DNA of 64,000 bases, taken from contig JAQFVV010012397.1 of the NCBI GenBank assembly GCA_028023455.1, positions 4,296,888 to 4,360,887 on the forward strand. The letters are read 5' to 3'. Positions within the stretch are counted from its first letter, which is position 1. The number at the start of each line of letters is the position of its first letter. This DNA is from Epiperipatus broadwayi. Its lineage: Eukaryota; Onychophora; Udeonychophora; Euonychophora; Peripatidae. The position numbers and the translations under genes are program-made. Shown here in pieces: positions 13,597-25,958 of this stretch. The notes under the pieces are model-generated. The model ran no database searches. It was not told the origin of the DNA and saw only the letters and a program-made list of their open reading frames with translations.

Positions 13597-13765
13597 CATG
13601 CACTTTATTATTGTTACACAATGCTTTATTTAACACCCTCTTTTACAGTTTACAGTTTCCATTGCTGGTGCAATTGAAACTGTAAACTGCAAAAGAGGGT
13701 GGTAAATAAAGCATTGTGTAACAATAGTAAAGTGCATATATGATTTAGTATTGTATGATATACAT
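13571..13765. repeat. Near-perfect palindrome, arms about 89 bp
   Basis: The left arm (13571-13659) and right arm (about 13676-13765) are inverted copies around a 16-nt loop (CATTGCTGGTGCAATT). The arms include TGCACTTTATTATTGTTACA then CAATGCTTTATTTAACACCC, and their complements. A transcript would form a long hairpin. Confidence 0.85.
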
Positions 13766-13845
13766 TTGGCAATGCAATAAGACCTGAAGAAAGGAGAATA
13801 ATACTACACAATGTGTTATATACTAACCTGTCTACTATTCTAACT

Positions 13846-16800
13846 GATGAATATATTGGAAAATGTAAATAAAATTTGAATTTTTCTAAAGATATCCAAT
13901 ATTTAATATTAGATGATGGAAATAATTCAATATATAATTACTACTAAATATTCTGGTAGTTAAGAAAGTTATTTACAAAAAATATTATTAATACCATAAT
14001 AATAAAAAAAATAGTCAACTAATCATCAGTTAAAAATCATGTGACATTCAAGCAATGACGTGATAAAATGGTTTCAATCCAGGAACAATTTTCTAGAAAG
14101 TAAAACACTATAAATATTCTAGAACCAAAGCCACTCAGCAATTATCAAGCCTGTAAAACAATATTTTCTTTACCAAGTTTTTACGAAGAACAGCTGAAAA
14201 TGATTTTGCTTTGATGTGGAATATTTAGTCAGTTTATTCTTTTATTATATGAAGGATATACTTATTAATCCAAATATTTTTACAAATAAAAGTTTCAAAA
14301 TGGGGGAGGGGGTTGTATGTGTAAGAAGTAGATAAAAGATCCTTAAGTGGAAAGAAATCCATAGATAAAAAAATCCTACTGGTTAATGTGGCTATGTGTG
14401 GTTTTAAGATTATCTTTCGATGTTCTTATAATATAAGTTATTTTTTTAAGGCAAGAGTGACTTCAGGGCATGGCCCCAGTAACAATCAGAATGCATTTTG
14501 AAATCATCCAAATATTGATAATTTTTGTTTGACTAGTCCTAGCCAATACCTATGCATAAAAAACAATTAAAATACATATTTAATTACAAATCTCCATTTA
14601 ATCTCTATTGATTTAAATAAGTAAGCACACACATATAAACACACATGCGCGCGCACACACACACATATATATCATTGTTAAAACATTGTTAAATGCAGTT
14701 ATGTTAATTTAACGAATTCAATGAGCTTTAAAGATTACTACTAACTTTTTGAATTATTATGTTTTAGACAATAAACAATAAAGGAAAATAACAAATATAT
14801 TAAAATATAAACTACTTATGCTATGAATACTTATCCAATATATTTGTAGTAATTAATACAATCTTAATTAAAAAAAATAGAAATATTGCACTTGAATGAA
14901 TACTCATAGATGTAAATAAACTAAAAAAACTTTATCCAAAAGACAATGAACTTAATTAAGTTTTGATGCAAAAAGTATATGAAATAATGGTTTTGTGAAC
15001 ATTTTATTTTAAAATCCTTATATTTTATCTTGTCTTTTTCTTTTATTAATAGTAGACCTTTTTTTTTTTTTACATTACAAAATATATAATTTGCATATTT
15101 TAAGTTTTGTAGGGAAAAAAAAGTACGAATTAAATTACATTAATAACAATAAAAGATATAAAAATAAAATTATCGAAAAGGATGAAATGTTTTGCAACAA
15201 TAATTTTAAGGTTTTTTTGCCCATTCAGATTAAAACAGTAAAAATAAAGTGTTTGAAAATACAAACTAAAAAAAATATTTTTTTATAAATAAATGAAAAC
15301 AAAGAACTTTTATGATAAAATGATATTAAAAAAGATATGAATTTATTTTACTTATAATTAATAATCAGAGAGATTTCTATCTAAAATTATAATGCTAAAA
15401 TATGACATTATAGAGTGCATGTAGACACATATAAATACATATATAATATAATATTTATATAGTTTACACTACTATAAAAATGAACTGATAACTAATAAAA
15501 GAACATAATTACAAAGAATATAGAGTGGTAATATTATATACAGTCTACTTGCCAGATGAAGTCACACAGACAGTACTTACAACTGAGTAATAATAAAAAA
15601 ACAGAAAAAATAAAACATCCATAATTATTGGTGAATTTATGACTATCAAAATAAAACCAAGAAAATAATTTACTTTGTAATAAAAATAATTTATTTATAA
15701 AAATATTATCAATTATTTAGCAAAATAAAAAATAAAATATTCATATTTATTTTTGAAATTGCGGCTTTTTCTGAATTTACAGTTACAAGTAATTATTAAA
15801 TAAAATAAAAATAATATATTTTGTAACAAAAATACGTATTAAATAAGAAAGCAAAAAATCGACTATATAGAAAATGTATATAAAATAAAAATAAGCAAAT
15901 ATGCATTGGTAACCATAAATTCAAAAATGGTTGCAGACATTGCAAATTTAGCAATAAAAACAAACATTTGTTATAAATTAGGATTTCTGCATACTTTTTA
16001 TTTTTAATTGATATTTTTTTGTAGAAAAATTGATTTGTTTAGTAAGTAAATTATTTTTATTGCAAAGGGTATTATAAAGCCATGAACTAAAGAATAAATG
16101 TGGACTTTTTATTTTTTTACTGATCAGTTTTTCTTTTACTCAGTAGCAAATAGTGTTAAATTAATAAAGCTAATAGACTAAAAATTATATTAACATTAAA
16201 TATAATAAAAAATAAATTGCTTAAAAATAATTTTATAAATTATAATTATATTAATATTATAATTATAAAAATTATAAGAATTATAAAAAATAATTTGATT
16301 AAAAATATAAAAAGAAAAAAATATTATTAAACTTGGTTCAATAATTTTTTTTATTATTTGTAGATTTCTTGAAAATCTAAATGTAAATCATAATTTAGAT
16401 AATTTGCAAATATGTTAATTGGAACTATGTCAAATGAGTATTTATTGCTTCCGATTGTCAACAAACACAACATAGGTATTTAAACCCAAATAAAATTTAG
16501 AAAAATTTTAAGTAGTAATTTCCAATTTAAACTTAGAATTTGTTGAGTTAGTTAGCCATAGAAATTTGGCTAACTTTTCAATTTATGATTAATAAATAGT
16601 TAAAGTCCATGAGCTAATTACAATTAGTCTACTAGGTATAGATTCAATGGAAGAAAATATGATTATGATATGATGTAGCTTTTACCAGTGGTGATGCTCT
16701 GAGCCCTTGTTTCTGTTTGCATTGAGTTTATTAAAATATTTTTACAGATAAAAATATTTGAAGGTAATTGTGCATGTGTGTAAAATTTATTTTGAATAAT

Positions 16801-19392
16801 AGTACCATCTCCATTTTGAATCTCTTGAAAGATATGTTGATTTAAATATTATTTCAATGTGTCTTTTGAATATGATTAGAAGTTCTTATATATTTTTTTT
16901 CATAAAAATATGACCATGTATTTGAATAGAAAAATTCAGGACAGTTTTAAAGTACAAAGTAAAAACATACAAATAAACCAGTGTAATTTTCTGCAAAAAG
17001 CTTTAAGTATGGATAGAATTCCTAATCAAAGTAAGTTTTACCTTGTATATGGAATTTCCCATTCAAAAATTGTATGATTTTCTCATGTCAAATTTAATAG
17101 GTCTTAATATTAGCATTGTAAATAAAAATGGCTTTGTTCATTACATTATATTGGTATAGAATTCTTTGCAACCAATTAAAAATTTCTATTGTAAGCCATG
17201 AAACAATTACCTTGGAATAGTAATTTGGTTAGTGATTTTAGTGCGATATCAAACTTAGTAAGAGTTAGTTACATGTGATTTTATTGGTTGAGATTAATTA
17301 AACTTTGATAGGAGTAATTTGTCTATATATTGTTATTAGTCTTGATAAATTATTAAAAATATTAATATTTAAAATGATAATTTGTAACTGTTTTCAATCT
17401 TTCCTTGGCTGATTTATTGAACATTTAAATGTTTAATATTAAAGAAGAATGTAGTTTATCTGATGATCTTAAAGTTCACTGTACATTACATAGATGGTAC
17501 CAGACTGCAATAGTTAAAAAGTCATGTGTAAGCTATAAAATGATTGTTTTAGAAGAGCCATTTCATTTATTTTAAAAATTGGCAAGCTTATGTGATTTAA
17601 ACTTTACAAAGAGAATCTTTATAAAAGTATAATTTATAATGTATATAATTTAGAATCTATTTTGAATTAATTAATCTTTTGAAATGTAGGTAATTGCAAA
17701 TAAACCATAAATGGAAATATTATTTTAGAAATAAAGATGCAATAATTTTAAATTATGTTTAACAATAGCAGATATCAGAGACATATTCTAAATAACAATA
17801 ATTATTAAAAAGTAGCAAATAACTTTTTTTTAATTATAAAAAAATTATGATCAAACATAATTTATTCCATTCATGTAACAATTTATTTAAATCTTGTTAT
17901 TGATGAAAAAAAATTAAAATATATAGGATCAAAAATTTATTTCAAATCTTTTTAAAGTAGACTATGCAAAAAACATTTTGATAGTTTTGTCCATTAGAGC
18001 AATATTTCAAAGACTAAAACTAACATGGATAGTTCACTTTAGAAGAATGGATATAAACCATATTTTTAAACAATTTATTTTTAGTCTTTTGAGTATGAAA
18101 AAAGATTAATAAAATAATCAATACATGTTTGGTGATTGGAAAAAATTGTTCAAAAATCATGTATATGAAAATCAAACAATTCTGGATCAAGTTAAAACAT
18201 TTTTTGAAAAATCACTGAAAAATAGGTAAGAGAAACCGATAATGTAACTGATTAAACATTGCAAAAACCAACAGTGAGTAAATCTATTTATTAAAATATT
18301 TGCCATCTAGCTCTTAATATATATTTTATTTGCTCTTAATTAATGTGAAAAATATGTCAAAGACTATGCAACTTTTAAATATTTCAAAGCAGGCTTTATT
18401 TCTACAATCAAGATTTCATAAAAAACAGTGAAGAAGAAGGGGATTATGAACCAAGCTTTTCGATTATGAGGTGATAAGGCTTTGAATAGCTTTCCATTCT
18501 TGTTTTATCGTTTTAGCTAAAAATAAAGTAATACCCAATTACCAACCAATATTTAATGATTATGCAGATTCACTACAAATCTATCTGAAAGAAAAATTTT
18601 AAGCTGAGTTTATGCTTAGAAAAAAGATTTATCTTTTTCAGTTTTGAATCCAGGTCAAAGGGCATGACAAGCACATGTAGTACCATTGCAAAATAAGTCT
18701 TTCAGCCAAAAAGTACAAACATTACATATTTATTTTTTACGAATATACATACATGTATACAATTACTTAAATTCTCATTAACTTTTTTCTAGATGAGATT
18801 TTATTTTATTTTTTATCTGAAAACTAAAATTACGAAAAATAAATTTCAGTTAACATTTTGCCTATTTTAATTTTTAAAAAATTTAATTATTTAATAATAT
18901 TCAGAAAAACGATAAGTTATATAACTTAATATAAAAAAAACTGACTACCTTTTTATTGTAACTAATTATGGATCTTTAAAAATTAGTTATATATATAAAT
19001 TTTATATCAAAGATAGTATATATATAAATGAAGTTTAAAAAAATAAGATTAATTTTTTTATAATATAAAAAATATAATAAGTTTTTTTAAGGCTAAGCTA
19101 AATAACTAAAATTAATAATTGGTTTTTTTTTAAATAAATGTTTTTGCGACGATTAATAATATTTGAAATGATGACATAAACTTAAGTTAATATAATGTCC
19201 ACATTTAAAAAAAAACTGTAGTAAACAATTTGTGGTTCCATATTTTAATAACATATTCTGCAATTTTATGGATAAAAATACAATTAGGCCAATACAAATA
19301 CAATTTTAACAAAAAATATTTTTTTATTTTTATCAGAACAATGTATTAACATTACCAAAATCACACTTTTCTTTATGTTTGCCATAATATCA
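13846..19392. other. AT-rich non-coding DNA with small microsatellites
   Basis: No gene can be supported over about 5.5 kb. A compound CA/GC/TA microsatellite occupies roughly 14625-14672. 15300-16330 is extremely A-rich. A 65-codon frame at 15091-15288 is lysine/isoleucine/asparagine-rich and typical of chance AT-derived frames. Confidence 0.45.
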
Positions 19393-19633
19393 TATAAATA
19401 TAATTTATCCAAACTTCAAACACTTTTAGCAAACTTTATTTGTACATACACCTACATTTCGACTGACCTGCAGTCTTCTTCAGAGTAAGGCTATTCTGAT
19501 CTTCAAAATAAAATTATTTTGAAGATCAGAATAGCCTTACTCTGAAGAAGACTGCAGGTCAGTCGAAACGTAGGTGTATGTACAAATAAAGTTTGCTAAA
19601 AGTGTTTGAAGTTTGGATAAATTATATTTATAA
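19393..19633. repeat. Near-perfect palindrome, Penelope-LTR-like
   Basis: Two arms of about 118 bp meet at about 19513, around the sequence AATAAAATTATTTT, with almost no spacer. Each arm contains CTGAAGAAGACTGCAGGTCA then GTCGAAACG (plus copy 19542-19570; minus copy 19454-19481 with one change). A tail with ACAAATAAAGTTTGC follows. The CTGAAGAA, hairpin, GAAAC arrangement is typical of sequence near the terminal repeats of Penelope-like elements. GACTG / CAGTC would form a 5-bp stem II, with one unpaired A between it and the core. A 63-residue minus-strand frame through the arm is not a gene. Confidence 0.75.
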
Positions 19634-22427
19634 TGTATTAACATATTTTTTAAATTTGAGCAATTAGCTAGAAAAGATAATTTTTTATATAAAGATATTA
19701 TTTCTCTTTTTACTGTACACAAATTCACAAATTATAATATATAATATCCATTGAATTCAAGTTAAAATAATCCTTAAATTGATAAAAATTATTATTTTGT
19801 CTAATATGATCTTATTCTTTAATCTCTTTTTGTATGCATCATTCAATTGTGGCTTTTTGATTTTTTTCAAGACAAGCATTTTTTTCAATTAGGAACTAAG
19901 ATTTTTTTATATTAAACTTATTAAAATCTTAAAATATGTTCTCATCTTTATTTTAATTTTATTGTTATTATTATTAATGAAATGTTGTTTTCATATTCCA
20001 ACCACTCATTTCTTAGTACTGTATTTTTCTTTAATAGATCAAGGTAAATTTCTTTAAAACATAGGCACCATGTTAAGCATCTTATTCTGATAAATAAAAT
20101 GAATAAAATAAAAAAGATCTAATTGTGTCAAGGTTCCAATTACATGAACACTTAAATCATTTTACAAATTGTATGGTTATGGACTTTTTTCAAATTTCAT
20201 GTTAATCTGCTACCTTAATTTATTCTTTTAAAATAATTCTTAATAAGCCCAATTTGAAACTTCCTTGATGCTATCTACCAGTTTTGTGGTAAAAACATTT
20301 AAAATATTAGTGTGCAATATTATATTAATGAGATAAGGTTGTATATCTTTTAGTAAAATTGAGATTAAAAATATTAATTACTACAAACTATGAAAATTAA
20401 TAACATACACATTATATGGTTTTAATTCATATTAAAACTATGAAGATTATTAGATATTCCACCATTTTAATAGCAAAAAAAATAGTTTTAAATATAAATG
20501 AGAAAGAATAATGCATTAATTTGATTAACTAGTTTATCATTGTATTACCAAATATTTACAAGTTCTACATCTGGAAAATGTTTCAAGCTGCTAATGTAAT
20601 AGCTTGAAAGTATACTAACAAAATCATAAGATTAATTAAAATGATTAGAATTGAATATGTATAACAGATGAAGCGTAATAGACTTCCTTGTATTATAAAT
20701 TATGATTTCTAGTTTAATGTAAAGAAATACAATATTAATTGTTTTTATTGGAAAAATATGATACAATAGCATATATTTGAAAATTATAATGAGACCAGAT
20801 GTAAAATATTTTAAAAAATTTTCACAAAAGTCAAAAGACATTGCAAGATGCCAAATAAATAAATCAAAAAACCAGAGTATGAAATATATATGGAAATATT
20901 TAGGCTAATTGGTTATTTTATATAATCATTGCAAAATTCATTTTTAACTTTCTATTTTTTAAAAAAACTTTTCTATTCTTTTCTTTTGGAATTAGAATAG
21001 CCATTATTGTTTAAGAATAGCTGCCAATAATAATAAAAATATAATTGAATAATCTACTTATGGACTAAGATTTCTCTGACAACTCTCATGAAGGAACAGT
21101 AAATCGAAAGTCATTACTTATTATTTTACCAAACAACATAGGTGAGGGATTTTGTAGTTTTATATGCTCTAACATGAATAGCCATACCCATGTATGGCTA
21201 TAAGGGTTAAAATGTGGATTGTTATCCAAAAGACAAATACTAAGTTTGTTTAGCATATAAAAGTAAATCCATTTTACTCAGATATTGTTTGAATAGAAGG
21301 TCATGGCAAAGTTGATTTAAGTGCCAAACACTGTCACATGTCGCCCAATACATCCTTCCACAAGATGTTGAAACTGGATAAAAACCAGTGCCTACTTTGC
21401 ATGGGAGTAATATAGTGAAAATTACACTACAGAAATATTATATATATAACATGTTAACTAAAACATTTTTTACTTTTTTATTAGAACTATCCAATTTAAA
21501 ATATATATATGAAATAAAAAAAAGTTCACCACTTCCGAACATATAATTGTAAGAATTATTACTAATTAAAACAGACAGATGGTACAAGTGTACTATATAA
21601 AAGTATGACATAGGTCAATTAACATTTATTTAATGCTAGACTCGATAGGGATGTGAAATATCTATGTAGAAATCACTGTATAATTGATAGTCCGAATCCT
21701 AATGAATTGTCTTCTTTTTTTTTTTACTTTGTTAAAATTATCGCTACTAATCAAGAAGAATAAATTGTAATGTTAATGATATTGTTTTCCAATGACGTAG
21801 AAAGCATATCTTTGTTTACAAAATATGTGTGTGTATATATATGAAAATTAGTAATTGGAAAATTAAGAAAAAATAATCATTTATTTTTATAAATAATAAA
21901 AGTACAATCTTATATTAATCTACTTTAAAAATGATAAATGCAATTCTTAGTATTTGTAAATACTTTTAAAAGTGTTATGATTCAGTTGAAATTGGATATT
22001 GATATAAAACTGATATCGAGAACCTGAACAACTTTTTCTAAAATTCAAAGAATGTTATTTTGAAGAAAAAAAAATATAGGTTGATCATAAAAGTGAAATG
22101 AAATTTTAACATGTTTGGAAATAAAGTTATATAAGATTAGAATATAAAAAATAAAGTTACATAATTTAAAAGAATTATATATATAAATAAACAAGTAACA
22201 TATGGTTTATTTCTATATTTAAATGACATCTTTTTCATGAGTAGGGCAAGTGGCAACATATTAGAGTAAATGATTTGTTTTTTTACAGCCAGCCAAACTG
22301 ACAACCAGATTACTTAAGGCTTGCACTATTCACCTAACTTTATAAAATTGTTAATTATTTGGAAAATTGTGTGATGTTTCAACGCTAGAAGTGAAAAATT
22401 GAATATTAATTTCAAAACTTTTAACTC
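19634..22427. other. AT-rich non-coding DNA
   Basis: No supportable gene. A perfect small palindrome TAGCCATACCCATGTATGGC occurs near 21180. Short TA runs are scattered. Confidence 0.45.
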
Positions 22428-22535
22428 ATAGATCTGTAACTCTACCATTGAGCTACCTAGAAAAATTATGAGTATATTTAGAAAATTCTTAATTATCTGA
22501 AATAATTTATGACCTTCAGATTTGAACTCAAAGTT
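22428..22535 (-). repeat. Possible tRNA-derived repeat fragments
   Basis: On the minus strand, GTAGCTCAATGGTAGAGTTA (about 22436-22455) strongly resembles a tRNA D-arm with A box. GAGTTCAAATCTGAAGG (about 22511-22530) resembles a B box. In transcription order the B box precedes the A box, so this is not one intact tRNA. Two truncated tRNA-derived fragments, or a rearranged SINE, fit better. Confidence 0.35.
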
Positions 22536-23752
22536 ATAGACAAAACAGGCTATTACATTAAAATATATGCATAGTTTAGTATACAGTTCAGGTAGAGAGT
22601 AGCTTGCATATAAGCAAAAGTTACTAGTCCAATTTGAAAATTTGAAAAATCTCCCTCAGTTTAAATTTTGAAATAGATATTACAAAAACTATTTTAATAA
22701 TAGCTTAGCTTCTATTTGAGTTTACCACAATGATTTTTTTTATTAAAAATTTTTCATTAATAGAAAATTATATACAAATATTAATATATTTACAATAGAA
22801 TAAATTTATGTTACATAGGAAAAAGTTTGATGAAACTACAACCCATAATGGTACAATAAGTTGTTTAACTTTTATGACATTTGAAGAGGATCATATTCTA
22901 ATATAATCATTATGACTAAACTGAAGAAGAGTCTAGATATTTATTTTCAAGAGTGAAATCTGAGAAGTGTTAATAGGAATAAAGGTTTAAACTATGAGAG
23001 AGCATACTATAGATAGATTGTTGATTGCCAAGTTTTGGTTATGATGTTCCTGGGTAAAGAATTGATAGAGTATAAGTATGAGTTGAATCATTTTTTGTTT
23101 ATTTATTTTGAGTACATTGTATTTATTATTGTCAAATATTATGGAATAACATGCAAGCACTTGGGCTATTAATGTGTGAATAATTATAGATACATTAGAG
23201 GGCTGAAAGTATTTTATATATTTTTTAAGTAATTGCTTGAGATTGATTGAACTACTTATGAAATACAAAAAGGTATAGAGATAAGAAGTATGGGCAGGTT
23301 TGAAAAAGGTGTAGCATTTCTTCTGCATAATTATTGCATAAAATACCTGTAGGTTAAAGATTTAATTTAAATTAGTCATAAAAACATTTTAATTAGAAAT
23401 GTACTCTGTAATAAATTAAAAAATTGAAGAGTTTCTGGTACTTGGTTAGAGGCTTTGAATTAGCAAGTTACCCTTAGATAAAATATTATTTAAATCTTTA
23501 AATGATAAGCCAATAGATTTTATATTATAGTGGTCTAATAAATCAGCATGCACTTTGATATGATCTGTGAAAAATGCTTAACAAGTATCATAATATTCAT
23601 TTTTACTCAATATAAGTTAATAAAAGATTTGGGTCATATCAAATTGAACCTTCCTTTGTATATAAGAAAGCATGCTGTTCTAATGGATAAAAAATGAGAA
23701 CTTCCAGTTATTTCACATACAGTGATACCTCTAACATGTTTTTAAAATACAC
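22536..23752. other. AT-rich non-coding DNA
   Basis: No supportable gene. A 113-codon minus-strand frame at 22987-23328 lacks recognisable motifs and has AT-driven Ile/Tyr/Asn/Lys/Leu composition. Confidence 0.4.
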
Positions 23753-23776
23753 TATATATATATATATATATATATA

Positions 23777-23812
<36 letters not shown>
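23753..23812. repeat. (TA)n microsatellite
   Basis: TA run with one GTA interruption, at the 3' side of the diverged SINE-like unit that reads leftward from about 23940. Confidence 0.95.
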
Positions 23813-23814
<2 letters not shown>

Positions 23815-23817
23815 CAT

Positions 23818-24480
23818 GCACTTAAAATCTTCCATTCCATTATACATTTTGAAGTACAGAAATAAAGACACTGAAATGCATAAATGACGGAATGATAAAT
23901 CAGCACTTTTCTGTTGGACCAGAATACAATCTCTTATATAAGGTTTCTTCATTTTTTCAGTATTTTTACTATTTTTCAGTATCAAATTACTACAAGTGTT
24001 AAACTTTCTGTGCTTATATCTTTACTATCATTTGCTTTAGACAAATACATTAATAATTATTTCTAATCAATTATTAGAGTTTATCACATCATGTCTGGTC
24101 AAAATATAAATTCTAATTGAATTAAATATCAATATTTTTTTTAAAATTCTTACACATAACGACATGGTACCATTAATTCATCTCATCACACTTTTTTCAT
24201 ATGCATTATCTTTATTTTAATAAATGATTAGTTATAATTATTAATGTATTTACATAAGATGTATAACAGCAAAAGTATGCTTGTGATTTGTTATTAATAA
24301 ATACTGAACAAATGACAAAGATATGTTAATCGGTTCAGATCTGGACAGATTGAAGAATACTGTTTCAGTATAAAATATATCTTCGTCTTCATTTATTTTT
24401 TTTCAAGTCTGTATTCATATGTTTTAAGAATATGTGGTGGAATAGAAGGTTTAAATATATGTAAGAAAGATAATATATGT
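23818..24480. repeat. Head-to-head pair of diverged SINE-like units
   Basis: A minus-strand unit (about 23945 to 23818) and a plus-strand unit (about 24320 to 24480) share a hammerhead-like block. They also share a downstream block: TATAATGGAATGGAAGATTT then TAAGTGCATGTAATA on the left, TATGTGGTGGAATAGAAGGT then TTAAATATATG on the right. They look like a second, older subfamily of the 2.5/12.1/33.1-kb family. The spacer is AT-rich and I see no B box. Confidence 0.5.
24338..24386 (+). ncRNA. Diverged hammerhead-like motif with covarying stem II
   Basis: It aligns with the family consensus through ATCTGGAC, the core position (TTGAAGA, 24350-24356), stem II (ATACT 24357-24361, loop GTTTC, AGTAT 24367-24371) and AAAA in place of GAAA. 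Stem II is fully paired, but two base pairs differ from GTGCT / AGCAC in other copies. Both changes are compensatory. C3 and G12 are mutated, so it is predicted inactive. Confidence 0.5.
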
Positions 24481-25703
24481 TGAAAAGAGAATGAAGTATA
24501 TCATATCATTATGTGTGATAATAATAATAAATGAATAGAGATATTGATCCTTAACAGTGTTTAAAGTTTATATCTGGGCTAGGAATAATAAGATGATCAA
24601 TGGCTTAATAAATGATTAATTATGATAAACAATGGATTTGACTAAAGTAGATGGAATTAAAGATGTGAGTGTAAAAAGTTTTGCTGTTTATTGCTAGAAT
24701 TGTAGGAGCATGTGTCTCAAACTATATTACATATATAACCATATTTTTATAATAAAAAAAATTAATAAAAGTAAAATATTTATAAAAAATATATTTATGT
24801 TGCAAAAAAAAAGAGAGTGAGAAAAAGGGAGATTAGTTGTTTCAATCAATTATGGTTAAATATTAAATCATTATAGAAAAAAATGAGACGGGAAAGATTA
24901 AAATTTGTTACATTTTTAATGAAAAGTTGAGAAAGAGGGATTGTGTAAAAAAGTATGGAAAAATATTGAATAGACATTTTTATTCTATGATTTGCCAAAA
25001 ACTATTACAATAAATCATTAAAAATTCTTTTAATTATGCACTTCTTTATAACATTTGAATAACATCGATTGATTTAGACTAGTAGTTTTTATCCTTTTCA
25101 AAGTCAGTGAATACTTTTTGATCAATTTTTTATTTTATTTTTCAGAATGCCAAAGTCAATAACTTACATATTGTAACATGGACTCTGTGATCAGATCTAC
25201 CTAATCACAACTGTAACTGACTTACTAGCCCAATAGTAAAATATGAGCATACTGAGGGATATTATCAGTTTAAAGCTTATTGCTGATAATATTAATTCCA
25301 CATAATAATATTTCCTGCTCATCATATGGATATAAACCATAATACCAAGGGTGGCTAAAATATTTATTAGTTCTGGCTGATTATATTAAAGATTCCAAAC
25401 AGTGATACTAGAAACCTAGGTTTGAACTTATATATTTTGATGAGATACTGTTAACACCAGATCATAGTTTTGGGATTCATAAAACTGATTGCTAATGTTG
25501 CACTACTTAATTCACTCCATGAACTGCACAAATAAAAAGTGAATAAAGCAAAGCAGATATAAAAATAACAGTTTTATTCCAGTAGTAGCACATAAATTGC
25601 CTCTACATTTTATCAAACAATTGTTATTACAGCTCTTGACAAGGCATTTGCATGAATAGGTAATAATACATTACCATATTTTTAAAATTAAGTAAATACA
25701 CAT

Positions 25704-25707
<4 letters not shown>
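24481..25707. other. AT-rich non-coding DNA
   Basis: No supportable gene. A B-box-like AAGTTCAAACCTAGG reads on the minus strand near 25410-25430, without a convincing A box. Confidence 0.4.

Positions 25708-25756
<49 letters not shown>
25708..25756. repeat. (TA)n microsatellite
   Basis: TA run of about 24 units abutting the palindrome that follows. Confidence 0.95.
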
Positions 25757-25757
<1 letters not shown>

Positions 25758-25765
25758 CAATAAAA

Positions 25766-25958
25766 ATATTAAATATAATGGTAATTAACTATTATATACA
25801 GTCTTCCAATCCATAAAAGTACTTTTGGTCAATTCCTTAACCTATCCTCAACTGACATTAAGTTAAAAAATGGCAGTTGAGGAGGATTAAGGAATTAATT
25901 GAAAGTACTTCTGCGGATTGAAAGACTATATATAATAATTAATTATGATTATATTTAT
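25766..25958. repeat. Palindrome, arms about 90 bp
   Basis: The left arm (25766-25860) and right arm (25870-25958) are inverted copies. They include AAAGTACTTTTGGTCAATTC and its complement, CCTCAACTGACATT / AATGGCAGTTGAGG, and TATATACAGTCTTCCAATCC with its complement. The loop is about 10 nt. It is MITE-like or a long hairpin, with no coding sequence. Confidence 0.8.

Larger units (their letters stand above)
13113..13845. repeat. Nested foldback element, about 730 bp
   Basis: The outer arms match in inverted orientation: CTGTTAGTAAAGACCTAGGT then TAGTATATAACACAAC at about 13118, against GTGTTATATACTAACCTGTC near 13813. Between them lie a 129-bp tandem duplication (13339-13596) and an inner palindrome (13571-13765). 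The tandem unit contains GGGTTAGAGTGTTGTATT and CCCAGGTTCTGTTTC, which loosely recall tRNA-derived A and B boxes. No protein is encoded. Confidence 0.6.

Noticed and set aside
19537-19728. 63-codon minus-strand frame
   Set aside because: It runs through the arm of a palindrome and its non-coding flank. The sequence is explained by the Penelope-like terminal repeat.
22428-22535. Candidate tRNA gene on the minus strand
   Set aside because: The D-arm-like and B-box-like parts are in the wrong order for one tRNA, and no acceptor stem or anticodon arm can be paired.
22987-23328. 113-codon minus-strand frame
   Set aside because: It has no recognisable motif and AT-driven composition. Chance frames of this size are expected in AT-rich DNA when alternative starts are allowed.
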